From assembly GCA_964530115.1 (NCBI GenBank), contig CAZGYD010000105.1, positions 1 through 64,000 of the forward strand: a stretch of DNA of 64,000 bases. Reading direction: 5' to 3'. The position numbers and the translations under genes are program-made. Source of the DNA: Fen-999 sp964530115. GTDB lineage: Bacteria; Pseudomonadota; Gammaproteobacteria; Burkholderiales; Rhodocyclaceae. Position 1 is the stretch's first letter. Each line of letters starts with the position of its first letter. Shown here piece by piece: positions 17,349 through 25,880 of this stretch. The notes below the pieces were generated by a model. The model ran no database searches. It saw only the letters and a program-made list of their open reading frames with translations, and had not been told where the DNA came from.

Positions 17349-17962
17349 TGTCGGCACCAGCGCTCGACCTGCGTCGCCTGCGTCCCGGCTTTTCGGATCC
17401 GGTACTCGACGCCCAGCGCTGTTTTCGTGGCCTGATCGAGGCCATGGCGAGGCCTGGGCGCATCATCGAACTTTGCGGCCTGCCGGAACCGCCGCCCGGC
17501 CTCGGCGCGGCGCAGGTCGCGATCCTGCTGGCGCTCGCCGACCAGGACACGCCGGTCTGGATCGCCCCCGGGCTGCGCAATGCCGAGGCCGGCCACTATC
17601 TGCGTTTCCATTGTCGTTGCCGGCTGTCGGCCAATGCGGGCGAGGCCACGTTCGTGGTCCTGTCCTCATTCGCCGGATTGCCGTCGTTCGATGCGCTGCG
17701 GCTCGGCGATCCGGAATATCCGGACCGCTCGGCGACCTTGATCGTCGAGGTGGACGACCTTGGGCGGGGCGAGCGGCTGCGGCTGCGAGGGCCCGGCATC
17801 GAGCACGAAGCAATGCTGGAGGTGGCCGGCTGGACATCCGCGGCCAGCGAATGCCTGCGCGAGAACGAGCGCCGGCTTCCTCTTGGCGTCGATCTGTTGC
17901 TGACCAACGGCGCACGGGTGGCCGGCCTGCCCCGCACCGTTCGCCTCGCGGGGGAGGGTTGA
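17348..17962 (+). CDS. phnH: C-P lyase core subunit PhnH
   Basis: 204 residues. It shows the PhnH beginning (P-G-F-x-D-P-V-x-D-A-Q-x-x-F-R) and M-A-R-P-G-R, with the conserved G-P-G-I near 150. It forms the structural centre of the PhnGHIJ complex. The start is fixed by the one-base overlap with phnG and the 1-bp gap to phnI. Confidence 0.92.
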   Translation: MSAPALDLRRLRPGFSDPVLDAQRCFRGLIEAMARPGRIIELCGLPEPPPGLGAAQVAILLALADQDTPVWIAPGLRNAEAGHYLRFHCRCRLSANAGEATFVVLSSFAGLPSFDALRLGDPEYPDRSATLIVEVDDLGRGERLRLRGPGIEHEAMLEVAGWTSAASECLRENERRLPLGVDLLLTNGARVAGLPRTVRLAGEG

Positions 17963-17963
17963 G

Positions 17964-19064
17964 ATGTACGTCGCGGTCAAGGGGGGCGAGCGGGCGATCG
18001 CCAAGTCGCATGAGCTTCTGGCCCGCGCCCGACGCGGCGATCCCGGCGTGCTGGAGCTTTCCGTCGCGCAGATCAGGGAACAGCTTCGCCTCGCCGTCGC
18101 GCGCGTGATGTGCGAAGGGTCGCTGTACGACGAAGACCTCGCAGCCCTGGCGATCAAGCAGGCGGCGGGCGACCTGATCGAGGCGATCTTTCTGCTGCGC
18201 GCCTATCGCACGACACTGCCGAGGCTGGCCGAGAGTCTGCCGCTCGACACCGGCCGCATGCGCCTCGGGCGCCGCATCTCGGCGGCCTTCAAGGATCTGC
18301 CGGGCGGGCAGGTGCTCGGGCCGACGTACGATTACACCCAGCGGCTGCTCGATTTCTCGCTCATGGAGGAGGGCGCCGGCCCTCCGTCCGCTGTCGGCGC
18401 CACGGCGGAACCGCTCGTCGCTCCGGGGCTCGGCCGGCTGCTCGCCCGGGAGGGCCTGCTGGAGGCATCCCCCACGGACCGGGACGATGCGCCGCCCGTC
18501 GACATCACGCGCGAGCCGCTGCTCTTTCCGGCGGCGCGTGCCACGCGCCTCCAGAATCTCGCCCGCGGCGACGAGGGCTTCCTCCTTGCGCTGGGCTATT
18601 CGACCCAGCGCGGCTACTCGACCACACATCCTTTTGCCGGCGAGATCCGACAAGGTGCTGTCGCGGTAGAGGTCTTCGTGGAAGAACTGGGCTTCGCCGT
18701 CGAAGTCGGCGAAATCGAACTCACGGAGTGCCAACTCATCACCGATTTCGCCGGCGATGCGAACCGGGCGCCCCAATTCACGCGCGGTTACGGTCTGGCG
18801 TTCGGCCACGCCGAGCGCAAAGCCATGGCCATGGCCCTCGTCGACCGTGCCCTGCGTGCCCGCGAATTCGGCGAGGAGACCACCCAGCCGGCCAACGACG
18901 AGGAATTCGTGCTGAGTCACAGCGACAACGTCGAGGCCTCCGGCTTCGTCCAGCACTTGAAACTGCCGCACTACGTGGATTTCCAGAGCAATCTCGACCT
19001 TCTGCGCAGGCTGCGCACCGCATGGCAAGGGACGGATGCGGCCGACACCGAGGACGCTGCATGA
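17964..19064 (+). CDS. phnI: C-P lyase core subunit PhnI
   Basis: 366 residues, standard length. The N-terminus M-Y-V-A-V-K-G-G-E-R-A-I and the segments G-Y-S-T-Q-R-G-Y-S-T-T-H-P-F and A-F-G-H-A-E-R-K-A-M are family landmarks. PhnI is the nucleosidase that replaces adenine of ATP by phosphonate at C1 of ribose, with PhnG, PhnH and PhnL. Its stop overlaps the phnJ start by 4 bp. Confidence 0.95.
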   Translation: MYVAVKGGERAIAKSHELLARARRGDPGVLELSVAQIREQLRLAVARVMCEGSLYDEDLAALAIKQAAGDLIEAIFLLRAYRTTLPRLAESLPLDTGRMRLGRRISAAFKDLPGGQVLGPTYDYTQRLLDFSLMEEGAGPPSAVGATAEPLVAPGLGRLLAREGLLEASPTDRDDAPPVDITREPLLFPAARATRLQNLARGDEGFLLALGYSTQRGYSTTHPFAGEIRQGAVAVEVFVEELGFAVEVGEIELTECQLITDFAGDANRAPQFTRGYGLAFGHAERKAMAMALVDRALRAREFGEETTQPANDEEFVLSHSDNVEASGFVQHLKLPHYVDFQSNLDLLRRLRTAWQGTDAADTEDAA

Positions 19065-19921
19065 GCCTGCCCGGCGGCTACAACTTCGCCTATCTCGACG
19101 AGCAGACCAAGCGCATGATCCGCCGCGCGCTGCTCAAGGCGGTGGCGATCCCCGGTTATCAGGTGCCTTTCGGCAGCCGCGAGATGCCGCTGCCCTATGG
19201 CTGGGGTACGGGCGGCATTCAGGTCACCGCATCGCTGATCGGCCCCGACGACGTGCTCAAGGTGATCGACCAGGGCGCGGACGACACGACCAACGCGGTG
19301 AACATCCGCAGTTTCTTCCGGAAGGTGGCGGGGGTGGCGACCACCGAAAAGACCCGCGAGGCGACGATCATCCAGACACGCCACCGGATTCCCGAGACGC
19401 CCTTGCGCGAGGGGCAGATCCTCGTCTTCCAGGTGCCGATTCCGGAGCCCCTGCGCTGGCTCGAGCCGCGCGAAACGGAAACCCGGACCATGCACGCACT
19501 GCGCGAGTACGGCGTGATGCACGTCAAGCTCTATGAGGACATCGCCCGGCACGGGCGCATCGCGACCACCTACGACTATCCGGTGATCGTGAACGGCCAT
19601 TATCTGATGCGGCCTTCGCCGATCCCGAAGTTCGACAACCCGAAGCTCCACCGCAACCCGGCGCTGCTGCTCTTCGGTGCCGGGCGGGAAAAGCGCGTCT
19701 ATGCGGTGCCGCCCTGGACGGACGTGCGCTCGCTCGATTTCGACGATCATCCGTTCGCCGTCGAGCGCTGGAATGAGCGCTGCGCCCTTTGCGATGCCGC
19801 CGACAGCTATCTCGACGAGATCGTCCTCGATGACTCGGGCTGGCGGATGTTCGTCTGTTCGGACACCGAATACTGCGCTTCGCGTCGCGCGGCCGGCCAC
19901 AGAGGGGCGATGGCGGCATGA
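19061..19921 (+). CDS. phnJ: Carbon-phosphorus lyase, radical SAM subunit
   Basis: 286 residues. The iron-sulfur cysteines fall at Cys241, Cys244 and Cys266, with the conserved Cys272, and the radical glycine at Gly32 (I-P-G-Y-Q-V-P-F-G), the same numbering as described for the E. coli enzyme. It cleaves the C-P bond of ribose 1-phosphonate 5-phosphate using S-adenosylmethionine, releasing the alkane (methane from methylphosphonate). All key residues are intact, so the lyase should be active. Confidence 0.97.
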   Translation: MSLPGGYNFAYLDEQTKRMIRRALLKAVAIPGYQVPFGSREMPLPYGWGTGGIQVTASLIGPDDVLKVIDQGADDTTNAVNIRSFFRKVAGVATTEKTREATIIQTRHRIPETPLREGQILVFQVPIPEPLRWLEPRETETRTMHALREYGVMHVKLYEDIARHGRIATTYDYPVIVNGHYLMRPSPIPKFDNPKLHRNPALLLFGAGREKRVYAVPPWTDVRSLDFDDHPFAVERWNERCALCDAADSYLDEIVLDDSGWRMFVCSDTEYCASRRAAGHRGAMAA

Positions 19922-20697
19922 TGGCCGAAACGCCGCTCCTGCAGGTGAGGAACCTCACGAGGTATCACGGCCGGCGCATCGGCTGTGAGGACGTGAGCTT
20001 CGACCTCCATCCCGGCGAAGTGCTCTGCGTGGTCGGCGAATCGGGCTCGGGGAAGACCACGCTGCTCGATACCGTGTCCTTTCATCTGCGCCCCGATGCC
20101 GGCAGCGTCGGCTATGCGCTGCGCGGCGAAGGCGTCGTCGATCTGGCGGCGCTGCCGCAGTCGCGCCTGCGCGAGCTGTGGCGCACCGACTGGGGCTTCG
20201 TCCGCCAGAATCCCGCCGACGGCCTGTGCATGCGCGTTTCCGCCGGTGCCAATATCGGCGAGCGGCTGATGGCCGTGGGCAACCGCCACTACGGGGCCAT
20301 CCGCGGCACGGCGAAGGATTGGCTGCGGCGGGTCGAAATCGACGAGACGAGGATCGACGACCTGCCGCTCGCGTTCTCCGGCGGGATGCGCCAGCGGCTG
20401 CAGATCGCCCGCAACCTGGTCACCGGCCCGCGCCTCGTATTCATGGACGAGCCGACGGCGGGGCTGGATGTTTCGGTCCAGGCCCGCTTCCTCGATCTGT
20501 TGCGGCGGCTCGTCGCCGAGCTTTCCGTCGCCGTGATCATCGTCACCCATGACCTGGCGGTGGCGCGCCTGCTCGCGCACCGGCTGATCGTCATGCGCCA
20601 CGGGCGCGTCGTCGAGAGCGGGCTCACCGACCAACTGCTCGACGATCCGCAGCATCCCTACACCCAGCTGCTGGTGTCTTCAGTGCTCGCGGCCTGA
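19918..20697 (+). CDS. phnK: C-P lyase ABC-type ATPase PhnK
   Basis: 259 residues; Walker A G-E-S-G-S-G-K-T-T, signature F-S-G-G-M-R-Q-R-L-Q, Walker B L-V-F-M-D-E-P-T. It docks on the PhnGHIJ core near PhnJ rather than on a membrane transporter. It begins with two ATG codons; the first overlaps the phnJ stop (ATGA). Confidence 0.94.
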   Translation: MMAETPLLQVRNLTRYHGRRIGCEDVSFDLHPGEVLCVVGESGSGKTTLLDTVSFHLRPDAGSVGYALRGEGVVDLAALPQSRLRELWRTDWGFVRQNPADGLCMRVSAGANIGERLMAVGNRHYGAIRGTAKDWLRRVEIDETRIDDLPLAFSGGMRQRLQIARNLVTGPRLVFMDEPTAGLDVSVQARFLDLLRRLVAELSVAVIIVTHDLAVARLLAHRLIVMRHGRVVESGLTDQLLDDPQHPYTQLLVSSVLAA

Positions 20698-20709
20698 GGA
20701 AAGCCGAAC

Positions 20710-21423
20710 ATGTTCGAACCGGTCCTGCTCTCGGTCCGCAACCTCGGCAAGCGCTTCGTCCTCCATCAGCGCGAGGGCATGATCCTGCCGGTGCTGGAGG
20801 GCATCAGCTTCGAAGTGGCGCGCGGCGAATGTCTCGTGCTCGAGGGGCCTTCCGGTGCCGGGAAGAGCACCCTGCTGCGCTGCCTCTACGGCAACTATCT
20901 CGCCAGCGGCGGCGAAATCCGTGTGCGCGAGGCCGGTAGCCGGGCGCGCATCGAGGTGACGCGCGCGACGCCAAGACAGATCATCGCCTTGCGGCGCACG
21001 ACCATCGCCTACGTCAGCCAGTTCCTGCGCGTGATTCCGCGTGTGCCGGCGATCGACATCGTCGCCGAGCCGCTGCTCGCGCTCGGCACGGACGCGGCGG
21101 AGGCGCGGGAGAAGGCCGCGGCCCTGCTTTCGCGCCTCAATATCCCCGAGCGCCTCTGGCAACTGCCGCCGGCCACCTTTTCGGGTGGCGAGCAGCAGCG
21201 CGTGAACGTCGCCCGGGGCTTCATCGCCGGGCATCCGATCATGCTCCTCGACGAGCCGACCGCATCGCTCGATGCTGCCAACCGGGCGATCGTGGTCGAT
21301 ATGGTCCGCGAGGCCTGCGCGCGCGGTGCCGCCGTCGTCGGCATCTTCCACGATGCCGAAGTGCGCGACGCGGTGGCCACGAGACGACTGCCGTTGCGGC
21401 CCGCTGCGGTCCGCATTCCATGA
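20710..21423 (+). CDS. phnL: C-P lyase ABC-type ATPase PhnL
   Basis: 237 residues; Walker A G-P-S-G-A-G-K-S-T, signature F-S-G-G-E-Q-Q-R-V-N, Walker B I-M-L-L-D-E-P-T. It works with PhnG, PhnH and PhnI in the nucleophilic displacement on ATP. It overlaps phnM by 4 bp (ATGA). Confidence 0.94.
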   Translation: MFEPVLLSVRNLGKRFVLHQREGMILPVLEGISFEVARGECLVLEGPSGAGKSTLLRCLYGNYLASGGEIRVREAGSRARIEVTRATPRQIIALRRTTIAYVSQFLRVIPRVPAIDIVAEPLLALGTDAAEAREKAAALLSRLNIPERLWQLPPATFSGGEQQRVNVARGFIAGHPIMLLDEPTASLDAANRAIVVDMVREACARGAAVVGIFHDAEVRDAVATRRLPLRPAAVRIP

Positions 21424-22589
21424 AGACGTATCTGACCGGCGGTCGCGTGATCCTGTCCGACCGGGTCGTCGACGACGGTGCCGTACTGGTCGAGGATGGC
21501 GTGATCCGCGCCGTCTGCCCGGACGGCGCCGCAGGCGCCATGGAGATCCGGCTCGAAGGCGACTGGCTGATGCCGGGCATGATCGACCTCCATTGCGACG
21601 CGATCGAGAAGGAAGCCGAGCCGCGTGCGCGGGTGATGTTCCCGCTCGACATGGCCTGCGTGAACATCGATCGGCGCAATGCCGCGGCGGGCATCACGAC
21701 ACCGTTTCACGCGCTGTCGTTCGCCCATGCGGAATGGGGCGTGCGCAACAACGAAACCGCGGCCGGACTGGTGCGGACGCTGAAGCGCTTCGGCGCCCAT
21801 GCGCTCGTCGACAACCGCGTCCATCTGCGCTACGAAATCACCGACGTCACGGCCATGCCCTTCGTCACGGCCCTGCTCGACGAGGGTGCCGTCGACATGC
21901 TCTCGATCATGGACCACACGCCCGGGCAGGGACAATTCCGCCACCTGGAATCGTACGTGGCCTACATGATGGGCAACCACGGATCGACACGCGAAGAGGC
22001 CGACAGGCTCGTCGAAGAGAAGATGCAGGCCCGTCGTTCCGCGGACGAGCGCGTGGTCGAGGTGATGGCCAGGGCACGCGCTCTGGGCGTGCCCACGGCG
22101 AGCCACGACGATGACGACGCGGCCCGTGTCGCGGCCATGAAGACGCTCGGCGCGTGCATGAGCGAGTTTCCGATCGACCTGGGAACCGCCCGTGCCGCCC
22201 ATGCGGCTGGCCTTGCCACCATCCTTGGCGCGCCGAACGTGATGCGCGGCGGCAGCCAGTCCGGCAATCTTCGCGCGATCGATGCGATCCGCGCCGGGGT
22301 TGCCGACTGCCTGTGCGCCGACTATGCCCCGACGGCGATGCTCGCGGCCGTGGTCGTGCTCAACGAGCGCGAGGACATCGCCCTGCACGAAGCCGTCCGG
22401 CTGGTCAGCCTCGGCCCCGCCCGGGCCGTGGGCTTCGCCGATCGGGGCGAAATCGCGCCAGGCAAGCGCGCCGATCTCGTCCGTATCGGTTGGGTACGCG
22501 GCCATGCGGCGGTCACCTCCACCTGGGTGGCCGGCCGCGAGGTCTTCCGCGCCCAGTACCGGCACCCGCCGGCGTGTTACGGCGGCTGA
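21420..22589 (+). CDS. phnM: Ribose 1-methylphosphonate 5-triphosphate diphosphatase
   Basis: 389 residues. Metal-binding segments of PhnM are complete: D-L-H-C-D-A-I-E-K, H-L-R-Y-E-I, M-D-H-T-P-G-Q-G-Q, A-S-H-D-D-D-D, G-A-P-N-V-M-R-G-G-S-Q and C-A-D-Y-A-P-T. It removes pyrophosphate to give the substrate of PhnJ. The last residues (P-P-A-C-Y-G-G) and the stop come from the dispersed element at 22568, so the natural C-terminus has been replaced or extended. No phnN, phnP or phnF follows. Confidence 0.94.
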   Translation: MKTYLTGGRVILSDRVVDDGAVLVEDGVIRAVCPDGAAGAMEIRLEGDWLMPGMIDLHCDAIEKEAEPRARVMFPLDMACVNIDRRNAAAGITTPFHALSFAHAEWGVRNNETAAGLVRTLKRFGAHALVDNRVHLRYEITDVTAMPFVTALLDEGAVDMLSIMDHTPGQGQFRHLESYVAYMMGNHGSTREEADRLVEEKMQARRSADERVVEVMARARALGVPTASHDDDDAARVAAMKTLGACMSEFPIDLGTARAAHAAGLATILGAPNVMRGGSQSGNLRAIDAIRAGVADCLCADYAPTAMLAAVVVLNEREDIALHEAVRLVSLGPARAVGFADRGEIAPGKRADLVRIGWVRGHAAVTSTWVAGREVFRAQYRHPPACYGG

Positions 22590-22595
22590 GTTTCA
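22559..22595 (+). repeat. Right 37-bp direct repeat flanking the phn island
   Basis: Identical to 11551-11587 and containing dispersed element copy 5 (22568-22594). It forms the end of phnM and, on the other strand, the stop codon of the DUF1501 gene. Confidence 0.9.
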
Positions 22596-23975
22596 GACGA
22601 AGCCGAGGTTCCGGGTCGTGAAGTTGCCGATGTTCGGCACGACGGTGGCCATGTCGCCGGCCGGCACGCCGAACCAGGCCGCGAGCGTCGCAGCGAACTG
22701 GTCGACCGAGGTCGTCGGCAAGAGCCGCCCCTGGCCGACGTCGTCGGGACCGTTGACCGCGACCGCCGGCGGGATGCCGTAGAAGCGGCCGCCGCGCACG
22801 GCGCCGCCAAGGACGAAGTGGTGCGCGCCCCAGCCGTGGTCGGAGCCGTCGCCGTTCGAGCTCAGGGTCCGCCCGAAGTCCGAGGCGGTGAAGGTGACGA
22901 CCTCGTTGGCGATGCCGAGTTCGACCGTGGCGGCGTGGAAGCTGGCGAGCGCCTCCGCGACGTTGGCGAGCAGGCCCGGGTGCTGCGAGAGCAGGTTGTC
23001 GTGGAGATCGAAGCCGCCGAGCGAGACCATGAACACCTGGCGGCGGACGCCAAAGGTTGCGCGCGCCGCGATCAGCCGGGCGACCATCTGCAACTGGGTC
23101 GCGAGCGGGTTGGCGCTGTTGAAGACGGTGGTGAAGGGGGCGGCACCGCTCACCGCCGCGGTGACCATCGCCTCGGTGTCGATCGAGCGCTTGACGACGA
23201 TGGCGTGCTCGTTTTCGAGCATCTGGGCGCTCGGCCGGGTGATGAGCTCGCGCAGCGCCGCCGCGCAGGCGGCCGAGCCGTAGAGCGTCGTCTTCGCGCC
23301 GCGGACGGGCACGGCGCCCGAGGTGCTGACGCGGTACTGGACCGCCTGGTGGCCGGACAGATAGACGGCGTTGCCGGTCACCGAGATGCAGGTGAGCGCC
23401 GAGCCGCCGTTGCCTGAGAGGAACAGGTCGCCGATGCGGCCGCCCCAGCCGGTGACGGCGCCCTCGGGCAGCGAGGACTGCCAGATCGAGGTCTGGTCGT
23501 TGTGCGAGAAGAGCTTCGGCGGCAACGGCACCGACTTGGCCTGATATTGCGCAACCGTGGTCGGCACGATCAGCGGGCCGACATTGAGCTGCACGGCCAG
23601 TCTTCCCTGGTCGAAGAGCGCCTTCAGCGGCGCAAGCTGGGGCGCGAGCGCGTACTGCAGGCCGCCGGCAAGCGGCTCGGCCGGCGTGAGCGTCGTCGCT
23701 GCGAGGTTCGAAAGCGGCGTCGCCAGGCTGCCGCGGATCGCCTGATAGGCGGCGTGGCTCACGGCATCGCAGGGAATCACCGTGTTGCCGTGGTCGTTGC
23801 CGCCGTAGAGGAAGACGCAGACCAGCGCCTTGTAGTCCGTGGCGCTCTGCGCGGCGGCTTCGCCGATCGCGGCGAGGTTCATGGCCCAGGGCGCCGCGAG
23901 GCCGGCGGCGGAGAGCAGGCTGCCGCGCTTGAGGAAGGCGCGGCGGGCGAGGTCGGCGGTGCGGTCGATGTTCAT
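22593..23975 (-). CDS. DUF1501 family protein, Tat-exported
   Basis: 460 residues with a twin-arginine signal (R-R-A-F-L-K near 11-16, cleavage after A-A-A-Q-S around 43). The body has the DUF1501 pattern: Y-G-G-N-D-H-G-N-T-V-I-P, F-S-H-N-D-Q, and near the end F-T-A-S-D-F-G-R-T and G-S-D-H-G-W-G-A-H-H. This resembles alkaline-phosphatase/sulfatase-like metal centres, but no reaction is established. It follows the DUF1800 gene by 9 bp, the usual pairing. Its stop lies in the dispersed element shared with phnM, converging with that gene. Confidence 0.88.
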   Translation of the reverse strand: MNIDRTADLARRAFLKRGSLLSAAGLAAPWAMNLAAIGEAAAQSATDYKALVCVFLYGGNDHGNTVIPCDAVSHAAYQAIRGSLATPLSNLAATTLTPAEPLAGGLQYALAPQLAPLKALFDQGRLAVQLNVGPLIVPTTVAQYQAKSVPLPPKLFSHNDQTSIWQSSLPEGAVTGWGGRIGDLFLSGNGGSALTCISVTGNAVYLSGHQAVQYRVSTSGAVPVRGAKTTLYGSAACAAALRELITRPSAQMLENEHAIVVKRSIDTEAMVTAAVSGAAPFTTVFNSANPLATQLQMVARLIAARATFGVRRQVFMVSLGGFDLHDNLLSQHPGLLANVAEALASFHAATVELGIANEVVTFTASDFGRTLSSNGDGSDHGWGAHHFVLGGAVRGGRFYGIPPAVAVNGPDDVGQGRLLPTTSVDQFAATLAAWFGVPAGDMATVVPNIGNFTTRNLGFV

Positions 23976-23984
23976 CGCGGCGCC

Positions 23985-25676
23985 CTATTTCTGGACGAGG
24001 TACTCGGGGCAGGCCATGACCAGCATGATCGCCGCGCGTACGCGGTTTGCCATGCCCGTGGCGCTGGTGTCGGTGATGCTCGCCACCGCGGCCGCGATCC
24101 TCGATTTCGTCGCCACCGAGAGCTGGCCGGCGGCGAGCAGCAGGTCGAGCCGGGCCACGAGCGCCGGCGGGTCGTGGGCGAGCGCCAGTTCGGCCGAGTA
24201 GTCGGCCTGGACGTCGGCGATGCCGTTGGCGATCGTGTTCTGCATGAAGTTGAGGTAGGCGGCGACCGAAGGCTCGTTGGTGATCTGGAATTCCGGCGCG
24301 ACGAGGCCGGCGGCCGCCATCGCGGTGTTGGGCGGCGTGTAGCCGGGGCGGAAGAAGTTGAACACCGAGGGCGAGCGCAAGGGGCTCTGGCCGAGCCGCG
24401 TGGCCGGGTCGCTCAGGTCGCCGATCTTCCAGGTGCCGGCGGCCGACTTGGCCTTGAAGGTGCGGGCCCACTGGACGAAGCGCAGCATCGGCTCGCGCAG
24501 CTTGCCACCGCTCGGACTCTTCAGCGAGGCGTCGCCGCGCGCTTCGGGGTCGAGCAGCACGGCGCGGATCACCGCCTTCATGTCGCCGCGGACGCCCTGA
24601 CCGTTGTCGTCGAACGCCGCGGCGACCCGGGCGACGTAGGCCGGGCTCGGGTTGCTCGTGACCAGGCGCTGGATCAACTGCCGGCCGAAGAACGGCCCGA
24701 CGTTGGGGTGGCGAAAGAGGGTGTCGAGTGCGATTCGGAGCGCCGTCGTGCCATCGGTGTTCGCGGGGATCACGGTGCCGAGGAAGCGCGCCTCGAGCGT
24801 CGAGTGCCGGGACGGATTGAGCTTCATCGGCAGCCGGTAGGGGTAGGGCGTCGTCGCCGGCATCACCGAGGTGTCGAGGTCCCAGCCGGTGAACACGCGG
24901 GCGAGGTTGGTGATGTCATCCTGCGTATAGGTCTCGACCGGGTTGCCGGCGGCGTTGATTTTCGGCGTGCCGTCCCGGTTCAGTTCGTAGAGGCCGATGG
25001 TGAAAAGCTGCATCACCTCGCGCGCGTAGTTTTCGTCGGGTGCGCGGCCGGTCTTCGTGTCCTCCTTCTGGTTGCCCTTGGTGTTGAGGTAGTAGCCCAT
25101 GGCCGGGTTGAGCGTCACGGCCTCGAGCAACTGGCGGAAGTTGCCGAAGGCGTGCTCGCAAAGCAGATCCCAGTAGGCGGCCATGGCGAAGTGCTTCCAG
25201 GCGCTGGGCACGCCATTGACGGAGACGACGAAGAACTCGGAGAGCGCGAGGGCGATGCGCTGCCGGAGCTGGTCCGGGGCGCCGATCAACCGCCACCAGA
25301 TCATGTAGTCGGTGGGCGCCGACGAGTAGCGGTAGGTCTCTGCATCGTAGCCCTGGGCGAAGAGCCAGTCCCAACACGACTGGGAGGGCTCGGCCGCCAT
25401 CATCTGCTCGAGTCGCGCGGCGATGCCTTGGGAGCGCGTCAGCGCGATCTCCTCGTCGGTCGCGGCGAAGGTGGCCTGGGCGTGGAAGCGCGAGGCCTCG
25501 GCCGCGCTGGCCTGGTTCTCGGAGCTGCCGCCGATGAGCCCGCTGTTGCCGCCGCCCGGCCCGCTGCCGCCGCAGGCGGCGGCAGCGAGGGCGGCCGCGA
25601 GGACGGCCATGGCGGTCGCCGTGGCCGGCGCGGCACCGGCCGCCGGCCGCTCGCCGGTGATGAGGTCGTCTTGCAT
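23985..25676 (-). CDS. DUF1800 family exported protein
   Basis: About 563 residues from the chosen ATG. The N-terminus has a hydrophobic alanine-rich stretch ending A-A-A-A-C-G-G-S, possibly a weak lipobox, followed by a glycine-rich linker. DUF1800 landmarks are Q-R-I-A-L-A-L-S-E-F-F-V-V-S, N-Y-A-R-E-V-M-Q-L-F-T-I-G-L-Y-E-L, and F-G-R-Q-L-I-Q-R-L-V-T-S-N-P-S. The family is exported and of unknown function, nearly always beside DUF1501. An upstream ATG at 25751 is possible but gives an N-terminus unlike an export signal. Confidence 0.85.
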   Translation of the reverse strand: MQDDLITGERPAAGAAPATATAMAVLAAALAAAACGGSGPGGGNSGLIGGSSENQASAAEASRFHAQATFAATDEEIALTRSQGIAARLEQMMAAEPSQSCWDWLFAQGYDAETYRYSSAPTDYMIWWRLIGAPDQLRQRIALALSEFFVVSVNGVPSAWKHFAMAAYWDLLCEHAFGNFRQLLEAVTLNPAMGYYLNTKGNQKEDTKTGRAPDENYAREVMQLFTIGLYELNRDGTPKINAAGNPVETYTQDDITNLARVFTGWDLDTSVMPATTPYPYRLPMKLNPSRHSTLEARFLGTVIPANTDGTTALRIALDTLFRHPNVGPFFGRQLIQRLVTSNPSPAYVARVAAAFDDNGQGVRGDMKAVIRAVLLDPEARGDASLKSPSGGKLREPMLRFVQWARTFKAKSAAGTWKIGDLSDPATRLGQSPLRSPSVFNFFRPGYTPPNTAMAAAGLVAPEFQITNEPSVAAYLNFMQNTIANGIADVQADYSAELALAHDPPALVARLDLLLAAGQLSVATKSRIAAAVASITDTSATGMANRVRAAIMLVMACPEYLVQK

Positions 25677-25809
25677 GGAAAGAGTTTCCCGAACGAAGGT
25701 TGCCGCCGGATTATGAATGTGCGATCCGCCGATCATGAACGTCGTCAACACCCCACAACTTGAGCGGGATGCCGGCCGTCCGGCGGTACGGGGACGTCAA
25801 TACCGTCCT

Positions 25810-25836
25810 GCCGGCGTATTATGACAGCTGAGTTTC
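25810..25836 (+). repeat. Dispersed GAGTTTC element, copy 6
   Basis: GCCGGCGTATTATGACAGCT followed by GAGTTTC. It lies in the 204-bp gap between the DUF1800 start and the end of the radical SAM gene. This copy is slightly more diverged (CAG in place of CGG). Nothing else is recognisable in this gap. Confidence 0.85.
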
Positions 25837-25880
25837 GGCGGCGGTGAGCCGGGCGCACCCGATACGGGTGGTTGCCGGCT

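Noticed and set aside
23502..25763. Long plus-strand frame over the DUF1501/DUF1800 genes
   Set aside because: Composition is Arg/Val/Gly-rich shadow coding without recognisable motifs; the opposite strand is well supported.
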